This document shows positions 5,729-13,469 of a stretch of DNA of 24,053 bases, piece by piece. Under the pieces are notes generated by a model that searched no databases, was not told where the DNA came from, and saw only the letters and a list, made by a program, of their open reading frames with translations. The position numbers were made by a program, and so were the translations under genes. Numbering within the stretch: the stretch's first letter is position 1; every line of letters starts with the position of its first letter. The stretch comes from a virus: positions 1 to 24,053 of the IMG/VR virus record IMGVR_UViG_3300009181_000334, one strand, 5' to 3'.

Positions 5729-6427
5729 CTAGCGTTCGGTGATTAGGAAATAGATGGTGCGTTCGTCTACGCGGCCGCCGGTGGTGGTGGCGCGGCAGGT
5801 TATGTGGGCGGGGGTTTGTAGGGTGCCGCCGGAGATTGTTAATACCACCTCGGTGGTGCTGGTGTAGGTTTGGGTGGCGGTTAGGCCGCCGGTGGCGGCT
5901 ACGTCCACGGCTTCTATGGTGTCGCCGTCTGCTAGCCATGCCGACCAATCCCACGTGTAATCCAGCACGGCCGCGGGGCTTTTGAATGCAGCTACTCGGC
6001 CGGCGCCGTCGCGGAAGAGATCGCCGGATTCGGGTAGGCCGTTGTTTTTGGCGCTGCTGATACTGAACACGCGGGCGGCGGCGCTGACGTAATCTGGCTC
6101 GGCTTCGCTGGCGGTGGTTATGTTGGCGGAATCGGTTACGGTGCCAACGGTGAAGCTGCGAGCTAGCGTTGCGCCGGCGGTGGCGCTGGATAGGCCGAAA
6201 ACCTCGATTTTATTGCCTAGGCTAACGCTGCCGGCCTCGCTTTGCATGCCGCCGTAGGTGGTGCCGCCGTCGGTGGAAACGCGATAGTGCACACCGGTGG
6301 CCAGCGTGCCAACGGCTAATGGGTCTTCTTCGGTGTCGCCGGTTAGGGTGAAGGCGCCTAGGCTTACGTAGGTTGCGGCGGCGGCGCTTGTGGCGTCGGC
6401 TAGGGTGAACTGGTTAATGTCGGCCAT
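5729..6427 (-). CDS. phage fibre-tail adaptor-like protein
   Basis: The 232-residue protein has a beta-rich, Ala/Thr/Gly-rich N-terminal half (about 1-120) and a C-terminal domain (about 130-232) with LDYTWDWSAWLADGDTIEAV, then TCRATTTGGRVDERTIYFLI. The latter is the signature of the phage fibre-tail adaptor domain that joins tail tip to side fibre. It is the last gene of the late operon, after the hub and the lectin-bearing tail protein, which fits a role at the tail tip or fibre. The bidirectional terminator follows about 190 bases downstream. The N-terminal half is not recognised. Adaptor function is inferred from the C-terminal motif. Confidence 0.65.
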   Translation of the reverse strand: MADINQFTLADATSAAAATYVSLGAFTLTGDTEEDPLAVGTLATGVHYRVSTDGGTTYGGMQSEAGSVSLGNKIEVFGLSSATAGATLARSFTVGTVTDSANITTASEAEPDYVSAAARVFSISSAKNNGLPESGDLFRDGAGRVAAFKSPAAVLDYTWDWSAWLADGDTIEAVDVAATGGLTATQTYTSTTEVVLTISGGTLQTPAHITCRATTTGGRVDERTIYFLITER

Positions 6428-6473
6428 TAATTATTCCTCGTGCTCAGGCGCTGGCCTGCTGGTTGTTTTGACA

Positions 6474-6498
6474 ATAAAAAGCCCGCGCATGGCGGGCT
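6474..6498 (-). terminator. intrinsic terminator overlapping the stop of the LamG tail gene
   Basis: On the - strand, AGCCCGC pairs with GCGGGCT around a five-base loop (6480-6486 with 6492-6498), followed by a U-rich tract. The stem includes the stop codon of the gene at 6497. The next gene starts 47 bases further on, so that gene is expressed either by readthrough or from a very short promoter interval. Confidence 0.75.
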
Positions 6499-7540
6499 AG
6501 GATGGTATTAGGGAGCTGGTTGGCGGGGTGAAATTCGCCTTATATTCTGGAACGCAATAGCCGTTCACAAAAATTAAGTCGTCGATATAACCGGAAAAAG
6601 AATTAAGCGCGTAATCCTCGTAAGTATTGACAACGCTGAAAGGCCTATTGCCTGCACCGGTTGCAGTACCTACAGCTTGGGAAGCTACAACGCCATCCAA
6701 CCCTAAATAGAGCGAAATTCCGTCTTCGCAAAATGTTATGAAGTGCCACGAGTCATAAGGGACATTAACGCCTCTGACCCCGTATCTTCCAAAGTTAGCG
6801 CAGCCCAGCTGCGCATACCCTCCTGATCGTTCTATAGACCAATAAGAGCTGCCGTCACCCCTATTCAGCAAATGTTCATAGGTATTGCCGCTGGTGGGAA
6901 TATATACCCAAAAACATAATGTGCAAGAAGTTCGCATCTCGAAATTAGATGATGATGAATAGTCTAGCTTCGCCCTAGAACCCCCTGAACCACCATCGGC
7001 TTTTAAAGAAGAAACCCCCATCGCCTGCTGTGCGGTGCTTGTGTAAGCGTGTGCAACCGTGGCCGGCACGTTGGCTAGGGGGCTACTATCTATAATGGAC
7101 GTTCCGCCATTAGACCCGTCAAACCGCAACGCCAGGACAACATACTGCCACCAAGATGGCACCAATTGAGCAGAGCCAGACGACAATAAATCGAAGCTGC
7201 ACTTCACCACATCGTCGGTTATAAAATCTTCCGCATAGCCGCTGATATAAAACGCGGACTGGATCCGCTCGCCAGTTTCAAACAGCACATAAACACCGTC
7301 AACAAGGCGCGTATCGTCCAGAATCAGGGATTTAATTACGGCGCTTTTGGCTATGCCTTCCACGCTTATATCAATAGAACGCGTGCTGCTTTGGCTCAGT
7401 AATTCACGAAAACCCGCGCCATCGTCGGCGGTTATGTCGATGGGGTCGCCGTTGTATTTGATTTTTTTGCCGGTGATACCACTGCAAATCACCGCATCGT
7501 CCAGCATCACTTTTACGTTTAAACCCAGCTGTGCGGCCAC
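6497..7540 (-). CDS. tail-tube paralogue fused to a LamG-like lectin domain
   Basis: Residues 1-128 are clearly related to the main tail tube protein encoded at 13470-13859: both share DAVICSGI or SAVICSGI, then KKIKYNGD, I[DE]IT, DD-GFR, and ILNDTR or ILDDTR in the same order. Residues about 135-340 form a second module with RFDGSNGGTSIIDSS, CTLCFWVYIP, WHFITFCEDGISLYL and YIDDLIFVNG, the pattern of a LamG/concanavalin A-like jelly roll that binds glycans. The likely role is a terminal or decorating tail-tube subunit that displays a lectin. The start is GTG with AAGGTG upstream. The LamG part is AT-richer than its neighbours, suggesting an acquired module. Confidence 0.8.
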   Translation of the reverse strand: MAAQLGLNVKVMLDDAVICSGITGKKIKYNGDPIDITADDGAGFRELLSQSSTRSIDISVEGIAKSAVIKSLILDDTRLVDGVYVLFETGERIQSAFYISGYAEDFITDDVVKCSFDLLSSGSAQLVPSWWQYVVLALRFDGSNGGTSIIDSSPLANVPATVAHAYTSTAQQAMGVSSLKADGGSGGSRAKLDYSSSSNFEMRTSCTLCFWVYIPTSGNTYEHLLNRGDGSSYWSIERSGGYAQLGCANFGRYGVRGVNVPYDSWHFITFCEDGISLYLGLDGVVASQAVGTATGAGNRPFSVVNTYEDYALNSFSGYIDDLIFVNGYCVPEYKANFTPPTSSLIPS

Positions 7541-7567
7541 TTAGTCACCTTTTTTAATTCGTTAAAA

Positions 7568-9820
7568 TCAGCCAACTTGCGGGCCTAAAATGTCGTCGGT
7601 GCCGGTGATTGTGCACAAGCTCACGCCGGTAATAGCGTTACCCGCGGCGCCTGCAGTGCCGGCGCCAGCATCAACGCCCGCCTCACCCGGGTCACCACCC
7701 GCGCCACCATCGGTGCCGCCGGTGCCGTTCATTTTGCCGCCGTTGCCGCCGTAGGTTAGGTGGCCGTCGCCGTGGCCGGCTTCGCCGTTGGTGCCGCCGG
7801 AGCCGCTTAGGCCAATGACCGAACCCGCACCGCCACCACCCCAGCTGCGCCCGCCGCCATAAGGCGCAACGCCACGGCTGCCACCGCCACCGCCCCCCCA
7901 AATAATGGGGTCCACCAGCGTAACGGCTGAATCCGTGAAAAACGCGGGGCCGCCGTCGCCGGCTTCGGCATTGCCGCCCCAGCCGGTGCTATTCCACTCC
8001 CAGCCGCCTTTGCCGCCTGCGCCCTGAATGCGCCCGCCGGCAAATTCAATAGTGACATCCACGCCTGCCGCCCAGCCGGTATTGGTTGCCGCATATTGCG
8101 ACGGCGCCAAGGAGCCAACAATTACGCCGGCGCCAATAACAAAAAGCACGGTATCGCCGGATTCTGCTTCAGTGTAAATGGCGTCGTGCAGGGTTTTTAG
8201 GTCGATGCTGTAGGCGGTTACGTCGATGTACACCACGCGGTCACCGCCACTTAATAACGGTAAATTCACCTGCTCGGCCTGCACTACGTAATCCGCAATG
8301 CGCGGCTCCACGCGGGTGACTAGGTAAGGCGCTGGTGCGGCGGTGGCGCCTTGGGCGTCTTCAAAAATGCGGCTTTGGATGGTGACAATGCGGCCCAGTG
8401 CCGGGGTTATGCTTTTTGGCAGCGCGAAGGAAATAGTGCGCGGGGCTTTGCCGTAGCGGCCCACTAGCAGCGCGGTTAAGGCCTCGGCGGCTGGGCGGTT
8501 GTCTACGGTTATCCAGCGGCTGTAAATTTTGCGGATGGCCGGCGGCGCGTCTTCCAGTGCCACTTGGGCATTCGTGTAAAACGTGTTCAAAATCGCTTGG
8601 TAATTTTCGTCTTCGTCGATTTTTTTAAGGGGGTTTTTTTGGCCGTAATAAAACAAAACTTGGTCGGTGCGGGCGTCTTGTTCTAGGCTGCCGGTTATGG
8701 TGCCTTTTAAAAAAACGTCGTCATTCCATGCGGTTAAGGGCGGCTGGTTGCGCAGTACCTGCAGGGCAATTTTTTTGGCTGCCGTGTCCGTCCACATCAC
8801 CAAGCCCACTTGGTTAATTAACTCATCAATCAGTTTTTTAACGCTGGTGGGCTTCATTATTTCGGCGCTGTATAGCCGGCCATTATTGGCCAGTGTTTCG
8901 GCGCTCCATGCGGCATAGTCCAAGTATTCGGCTGGGGTGTTGGTGTAGTCGCTTAACAGGGTGTTAATAATTTCCGATGGGTCTAGCGAGTCGAACGCCA
9001 GCGCAATCTGGAAGGTGCTGCCGGCCTCGTGGCTTACGGCTTTGCTGCCGCGAAGGGCTCGGGCTGTTAGGGTTACGGCGTCGCCGCTACGGGTAAAGCT
9101 CACCACCTCGTCTGCAATGCTGGCCAGCCCGCCCGCTGGGTAGCTGTCGTCGCCTACGCCGGTTGGGGTTAGGGTTAGGCTGGTGGCGCTGTCGGTTATT
9201 GCCGCGTCTAACAGCCCGGCACTCAACACCGGCGCCTGTGCCTTGTCGCCGTCCAAAAAACTAATGGCGTCTTTAGCTGTGATGGCAAAATTGCCTTTAT
9301 TGTCGGGTCCGCTGGTGCTGTCCACCACGTAGTAACGGCGGTCCATATCGTCTATTGACTGGCCAACATACCCACGCACGGCGCGGCATTCTAGGCCTTT
9401 TAGGTTTGGCCAGCGGGCGGCGAACTTGGGCCAAAAGCTGCCTTGGGTGTAGGGGTTAAAACCACGGTCGGCCAAATAGGGGTCAAACCCCACATCGTTA
9501 TGCGGGTGATTGGAAAAACTGGCCGATAGGCCCTCACGCACGCCCAAACTTTCGCCGGGGTTGAGTTTTTGCGGGCGAATGGCGAGGCCTTCCAAGCTGG
9601 GGATAACGTCCACATCCAGCGGCAAATCGGAACTTGGCGCGGCCCAGCGCACTAGCTGCTCGCCGGGTAAAAAATTGGCGGGGTCTTGGCAGGTGGCGGG
9701 GCTTTGGTAACACTTAAAATCCCCCGTGGTGCCCAGCTCGGCGGCGCAGGGGCTGCTGCCGTAGGTGCGCGTGCAGGGTTTTAGCACCAGCTCAAAAAAT
9801 TCTAGGGCGGTGCCGGTCAC
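7568..9820 (-). CDS. tail hub / tip protein with glycine-rich adhesin C-terminus
   Basis: The 750-residue protein has an N-terminal four-cysteine segment (C16, C25, C37, C44), a long central region (about 50-530) resembling the baseplate hub of siphophages, and a C-terminal adhesin part. The latter starts with GDTVLFVIGAGVIVG and continues into a glycine-rich stretch at about 596-728, like polyglycine adhesins of phage tail tips. It probably forms the tail-tip hub and touches the host receptor. The start is GTG, overlapping the stop of the preceding gene (GTGA), with TGAGG eight bases upstream. The next gene downstream is the LamG fusion. Hub assignment comes from position, size and motifs. 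Confidence 0.7.
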   Translation of the reverse strand: MTGTALEFFELVLKPCTRTYGSSPCAAELGTTGDFKCYQSPATCQDPANFLPGEQLVRWAAPSSDLPLDVDVIPSLEGLAIRPQKLNPGESLGVREGLSASFSNHPHNDVGFDPYLADRGFNPYTQGSFWPKFAARWPNLKGLECRAVRGYVGQSIDDMDRRYYVVDSTSGPDNKGNFAITAKDAISFLDGDKAQAPVLSAGLLDAAITDSATSLTLTPTGVGDDSYPAGGLASIADEVVSFTRSGDAVTLTARALRGSKAVSHEAGSTFQIALAFDSLDPSEIINTLLSDYTNTPAEYLDYAAWSAETLANNGRLYSAEIMKPTSVKKLIDELINQVGLVMWTDTAAKKIALQVLRNQPPLTAWNDDVFLKGTITGSLEQDARTDQVLFYYGQKNPLKKIDEDENYQAILNTFYTNAQVALEDAPPAIRKIYSRWITVDNRPAAEALTALLVGRYGKAPRTISFALPKSITPALGRIVTIQSRIFEDAQGATAAPAPYLVTRVEPRIADYVVQAEQVNLPLLSGGDRVVYIDVTAYSIDLKTLHDAIYTEAESGDTVLFVIGAGVIVGSLAPSQYAATNTGWAAGVDVTIEFAGGRIQGAGGKGGWEWNSTGWGGNAEAGDGGPAFFTDSAVTLVDPIIWGGGGGGSRGVAPYGGGRSWGGGGAGSVIGLSGSGGTNGEAGHGDGHLTYGGNGGKMNGTGGTDGGAGGDPGEAGVDAGAGTAGAAGNAITGVSLCTITGTDDILGPQVG

Positions 9821-10641
9821 GCAATGGCCTCAATATCAAAACTAAAGCCCATCATGCCGTTGGGCTGTTGGTTGTCTGGGTGGATGGTGCCGTGCGTCCA
9901 GCCGTAGAGCGTGTCCGCTGGGTGGCTTAGCGGCCGCCATGCGAAAAAATACGGGCCCTGCGCGGTGCCATCGTCTGGCGCGGTGTTATTGGCGTGGGCG
10001 GCGAAGGGGGCCACGTAGGTGTACACAAAATCGGCGGTTACATTGGTTTGGCTAACGCTGGCTTTACGCCACTTGGCGGTATTAATGCGCCCCAGGTACT
10101 GGCCGCTTTCGCTGGTTTGCGTAGTGCCTTCGGCGTATTGCGCCAGCGCGGCTGGCTTGTGGCCCACGTAAATGCTGCGCTGCAATTGCAGCAATTTGCC
10201 CAGTTTTATGTGCGCCAGAATTGGCCGAATGCCGTCATCGGGCTGTACAAAGTTCACGCGGAATAGGTGCGCATTAGTGGCGGTAAAATGCTGAATAATG
10301 GCGGAATCGTCGCCGATAACATGCTGCGGCACTATCTCATCCCATGTTGCGCCGGCGTCGTCGGAGCTTTCCACCTGCAGCTCTATGCCTAGGCTGCCGA
10401 GGTTGTGGCGGGCAATGCCGATGTAATCAACCTGTACGCCGTCTGGGTTTTCCAGCAACAGGTAACTGGCGTCGCTGTCGGGCTCCCAGAGGGCGGCGGT
10501 GTCTGGTGACCACAGGTTAATCACCGGCCGCGCGCTGGTGGAGCTCTCGGCGGTGATATTGGCGGTGGTTAATACGCTATGCCAGCCAATTACGGGGTTA
10601 TTGGAGCCTAGGGGCGCGGTTTCGGGTTCGAAGTAGCTCAT
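9817..10641 (-). CDS. tail-tip protein, possibly with a galactose-binding-like fold
   Basis: The 274-residue protein starts at an ATGA overlap with the tape measure stop and ends overlapping the hub start, so it belongs to the tail-tip block. Residues about 40-150 (NLWSPDTAALWEPDSD, VDYIGIARHNLGS, SSDDAGATWDEI, HLFRVNF) resemble the jelly-roll pattern of discoidin/galactose-binding-like domains: a strand with VDYIGIA, then a W, then a terminal RV strand. Position directly after the tape measure matches the distal tail protein slot of siphophages. Sequence alone does not settle whether it is Dit-like or an extra carbohydrate-binding tip component. Confidence 0.6.
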   Translation of the reverse strand: MSYFEPETAPLGSNNPVIGWHSVLTTANITAESSTSARPVINLWSPDTAALWEPDSDASYLLLENPDGVQVDYIGIARHNLGSLGIELQVESSDDAGATWDEIVPQHVIGDDSAIIQHFTATNAHLFRVNFVQPDDGIRPILAHIKLGKLLQLQRSIYVGHKPAALAQYAEGTTQTSESGQYLGRINTAKWRKASVSQTNVTADFVYTYVAPFAAHANNTAPDDGTAQGPYFFAWRPLSHPADTLYGWTHGTIHPDNQQPNGMMGFSFDIEAIA

Positions 10642-12827
10642 GATGCAAACACCACCTGCCCGCCGTCTTTTTGATATTGCACAAGGCCTTTGGCGATTTT
10701 TTCCACCGCGGAACCACTGAAAAAATCCCCCGCGAAGCTAACGCGCTGCACGTTGCCGGATTGTGGGCCGGCGGCTGGGCCGGAACTGCCGCCACCAGCA
10801 GCGGCTGGGGCAGCCGATATGCTGCCACCACCGCCACTAACAGCGCCAGCCCCACCGCCGCCGCCACCGTTAAAACTGGTGCCGCGGATACCTTGGATCA
10901 TGGCGCCGGTTCTTAACAAGCTGGACGCGGTATACGCCGCCGCCACAGCGGGCGCCCAAGGCCCACCCACCGACATACCCGCCGACCATGCCGCCGTGGC
11001 TGATCGGTAACCATCAATGGTGGCACTGACTATGGCGGCAGTTTTGGCGAACTCGAAGGCCTTTTTACTATGGCCTTGCGCCACACCCATAAGCTGCTGA
11101 CCAAGGCCAAGGGCCACACCTATGGCGTGCTGCCGCTCGGTTTCGCGCAATTTGGCGCGGGATTTTTCGGCATCGGCTTGTACCGCGGTTAATTGATCCT
11201 GCTTAATCTGCTCGGCCAAAATGTCCTGCGCGTCGTATTGCGCAATCACCGCGGCAATGGCGGCTCGGTCGGTGCCTATTTTGGCCAGCGCATCCGCTTT
11301 GTGCGCCTCGCGAGTGGCTAAGTCTTTGGCGTAGGCGGATTCCAACTCCGCCGCCTTAACCGCTTCGCTGATCTGAATATCGGTTAACTGCTGTGCGTAA
11401 TAAGGCGCGTCGGCTGCCAGCGTATTCGCACGGTATATGGCCAAAACCTGCTGGCGCTTGTCATATTCGGCTTGCATGGCGGCGGTTCCGGTGGTTAAGC
11501 CTTGCATCACATCGCCCACGGTTTGATCGTGTTTGGCGCGTTCGGCGGCGGCTTTTTTGGCGGCGGCTATGTCGTCTTTTGATTGGCCAACATTGGTGCC
11601 GGTGCTGCCGGCCCGATCCTGCTTAACGGTGTTGGCGCTGGCATCAGCTTGCGCGGCTACATCGTTTAAAAATTTGGTCACGCCGTCGCTGGGTAGCGGC
11701 TGGGCGGCTAGGTCTTCTAGCTCTTTGCGCAGGCGCTTAGTGTTGTCTTGCGCTACCTCGGCGGCCAGACCTATGCCTTCCATTAAGGCACTTTTGCTGG
11801 GCAGCTCGAACAAATCCTGCTGGGTGCCTAATAGGGTATTGCTGGCGCTAATGGCGATATTGACGGCGCCCACAACACCATCCATGGACTCGGCAACGGC
11901 TTGGGAGGCAGCGGCGAAGACGGTAACGAAGGACTCCCCCACAAACGATACGGCCACCTCGATGGCCTTTAAGACTACGTGCAGGCCGTGAATCACATTG
12001 GCCAGCTTGCCCGACCACTCCACACCGGTCTTGATAGCGTCCTGGATAGCGTCGCGGAAGCCGTGCGAGCCTTTGGCGGCATCGGCTAGGCGTTGGGCGA
12101 TCACCTGAATATAGGGCGATAAACCCACAGCAATTTGATTGCCTACGCCTTTTGATACCAGCCCGATCCGCGAAATCGCGTCGTTGGCGGCTTCTACTTT
12201 GTTGGTCTCTACGTCATTCAGCGACACACCGAAGTCGCGCAGGTCTTGCGAGGCTTGGCGTATTTGCTCGCCGCCGTCTAGCATAAACTGGCGCATTTCC
12301 TCGCCTTTTAGGCCCATCTCTTTAAGGGCGGCGCCGGCGGTGGTGCTGTCCATGCCTAAGCCTTTTATGCGGTCGGCAATAACGGCAAAACGCTGGTCGG
12401 CATCCATGTTGGCCAAGTCTTTTACGCTTAACCCTAACCGCTCAAACGCGGCCGCACTGGCACCGCCGTTTTGGATGGCCTCGCCAATTTTGACGTTGAG
12501 TTTACCGCTAGCCGCCGCCAGTGCCTCTTGGTTAACGCCCGCCAGGTCGGCGGCATACGCAAGGCCTTGGAAACCGGCGGTGCTGGCGCCCACGGCGCGG
12601 GCGAGCTTGGCTTGTTGGTCGATGGTTTCGGCGGCGCTTTGATACAGGCCGGCAATAAGCGCCGCACCACCCGCTGCCGCCGCGCCCGCGTAGGCGCCAA
12701 AGGTGCCAATGCTGGCGCGGATTCTATTGTTTAGCGTCTCGGTGGAGTTTGCGGCGGTTTGCATACCCGCCACAAACCCAGAAACATTCGCGCCAACGGT
12801 TACCGCTACATTGCCAATTTCTGCCAT
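10638..12827 (-). CDS. tail tape measure protein
   Basis: The 729-residue protein is largely helical and rich in Ala, with VTVGANVSGFVAGMQTAANS at the N-terminus, a hydrophobic stretch at about 43-65 (GAYAGAAAAGGAALIAGLY), long coiled-coil segments (about 360-570), a second hydrophobic region near 590-650, and a Gly/Ala/Ser linker near 660-700. This is the usual tape measure architecture. It sets tail length and is ejected ahead of DNA; at about 0.15 nm per residue the tail would be near 110 nm. It follows the frameshifted chaperone pair by four bases, as is standard. It overlaps the next gene by ATGA. Confidence 0.9.
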   Translation of the reverse strand: MAEIGNVAVTVGANVSGFVAGMQTAANSTETLNNRIRASIGTFGAYAGAAAAGGAALIAGLYQSAAETIDQQAKLARAVGASTAGFQGLAYAADLAGVNQEALAAASGKLNVKIGEAIQNGGASAAAFERLGLSVKDLANMDADQRFAVIADRIKGLGMDSTTAGAALKEMGLKGEEMRQFMLDGGEQIRQASQDLRDFGVSLNDVETNKVEAANDAISRIGLVSKGVGNQIAVGLSPYIQVIAQRLADAAKGSHGFRDAIQDAIKTGVEWSGKLANVIHGLHVVLKAIEVAVSFVGESFVTVFAAASQAVAESMDGVVGAVNIAISASNTLLGTQQDLFELPSKSALMEGIGLAAEVAQDNTKRLRKELEDLAAQPLPSDGVTKFLNDVAAQADASANTVKQDRAGSTGTNVGQSKDDIAAAKKAAAERAKHDQTVGDVMQGLTTGTAAMQAEYDKRQQVLAIYRANTLAADAPYYAQQLTDIQISEAVKAAELESAYAKDLATREAHKADALAKIGTDRAAIAAVIAQYDAQDILAEQIKQDQLTAVQADAEKSRAKLRETERQHAIGVALGLGQQLMGVAQGHSKKAFEFAKTAAIVSATIDGYRSATAAWSAGMSVGGPWAPAVAAAYTASSLLRTGAMIQGIRGTSFNGGGGGGAGAVSGGGGSISAAPAAAGGGSSGPAAGPQSGNVQRVSFAGDFFSGSAVEKIAKGLVQYQKDGGQVVFAS

Positions 12828-12831
12828 GGTA

Positions 12832-13047
12832 TTAACTCAATTGCGAATAGTGGTAATTAAAATCAAAAGCCTGCGCCTTCACAGGGGCGGCTTGTTTGGC
12901 GGCTTCTACGCGTTTTTCACTGCCCTGTTTTTTGGCTTCAATAAACCACCAAAACTCGTAGGGCTGCATGCGCCAAAAATCGCTAGGGCTTATGCCGGCA
13001 TCCCCCACCAGCAACTGGAATAGCTGTTTAACTATGCCGCCGTTGGC
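12832..13047 (-). CDS. tail assembly chaperone T-domain, reached by -1 frameshift
   Basis: This frame has no good start of its own (only a TTG at 13014), but it is open from the slippery site of the upstream chaperone gene. After a -1 shift at 13047 it reads ANGGIVKQLFQ and then LLVGDAGISPSDFWRMQPYEF, ending in DFNYHYSQLS. The WRMQPYEFWW motif is typical of the T part of gpGT-like chaperones, which recruit tail tube protein to the tape measure. The fusion would be about 189 residues (118 from the first gene plus 71). It lies directly before the tape measure, the conserved location of this pair. Confidence 0.85.
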   Translation of the reverse strand, partial: ANGGIVKQLFQLLVGDAGISPSDFWRMQPYEFWWFIEAKKQGSEKRVEAAKQAAPVKAQAFDFNYHYSQLS

Positions 13048-13400
13048 TTTTTTTCGGTGTCGCCCTCGCTGCTGGCGGTGTCGTCGGCGCTAATAATTTC
13101 GTCCGGCGCTTGCAGCAATTTCATTAAATCAATGCACTTTAAAATGGCGTCGGTGGCGGTGTTTGGGTTGCGCATAAATGACAATGCTAATTCGCCTTCG
13201 TCTACCGCTTTAAAACCCGCCGCGGTCAATACCGGCGCATAATTTAAGGCCAGCGTGGCTGCGCTAAAGGTTTTGCAGGATTGAATAGCGGTTAAATCGA
13301 AATTTTGTTCAATGGCTGCAATAAGGCGCAGCACTTTTGAAGGCGGCACGGTGATGGTTTGGCCGTTGTAAGTAAAATCCACTGGCTTAAAGGTTGACAT
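13032..13400 (-). CDS. tail assembly chaperone (gpG-like)
   Basis: The 122-residue protein lies between the tail tube gene and the tape measure, the standard place of the gpG/gpGT pair. It is acidic near the C-terminus (EIISADDTASSEGDTEKKPTAA) and helical in the middle (CKTFSAATLALNYAPVLTAAGF, then DAILKCIDLMKLLQ). Near its 3' end the coding strand reads GAA AAA AAG, a slippery heptamer at 13047-13053 that links it to the overlapping -1 frame. The unshifted product ends four residues later. GGGAA precedes the ATG. The two products would coat the tape measure and guide tail tube assembly, and are absent from the mature virion in known systems. Confidence 0.85.
   Translation of the reverse strand: MSTFKPVDFTYNGQTITVPPSKVLRLIAAIEQNFDLTAIQSCKTFSAATLALNYAPVLTAAGFKAVDEGELALSFMRNPNTATDAILKCIDLMKLLQAPDEIISADDTASSEGDTEKKPTAA
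13047..13053 (-). promoter_or_regulatory. A AAA AAG programmed -1 frameshift site
   Basis: The - strand reads A AAA AAG in the zero frame of the chaperone gene (codons AAA AAG). It fits the X XXY YYZ slippery consensus and is the same heptamer that E. coli dnaX uses. The -1 frame is open across the site to the T-domain ORF, and the zero frame stops at 13032-13034, shortly after it. No downstream pseudoknot was modelled. Confidence 0.85.
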
Positions 13401-13422
13401 AAAATTCCCATTGTTTTTGCGT

Positions 13423-13443
13423 AAAAAAGCCGCCTAAGCGGCT
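13423..13443 (-). terminator. intrinsic terminator after the tail tube gene
   Basis: On the - strand, AGCCGC / GCGGCT closes a four-base loop and runs into six U. It follows the tail tube stop at 13470 and precedes the chaperone start at 13400 by 23 bases. It probably attenuates transcription after the highly expressed tube gene. Confidence 0.8.
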
Positions 13444-13469
13444 GCTGTTAGGGTTGTTATTGCCAACAA

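Noticed and set aside
5675-5731. tRNA-like T-arm sequences on the - strand (GGTTCGATTACC and GGGTTCTAGTCC)
   Set aside because: Neither forms a proper 5-bp T stem with a 7-base loop: the first lacks C at position 61 and the second has a G-G mismatch. No acceptor, anticodon or D arm follows. One overlaps the end of a coding gene.
8615-8642. Homopolymer runs in the hub gene as a frameshift site
   Set aside because: The reading frame continues intact through them for the full 750 codons, with no overlapping ORF to join.
12139-12642. Long + strand reading frame opposite the tape measure gene
   Set aside because: It is antisense to a well-supported gene, with composition expected of a GC-rich reverse complement and no recognisable domain. 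The same applies to other long antisense frames over the late genes.
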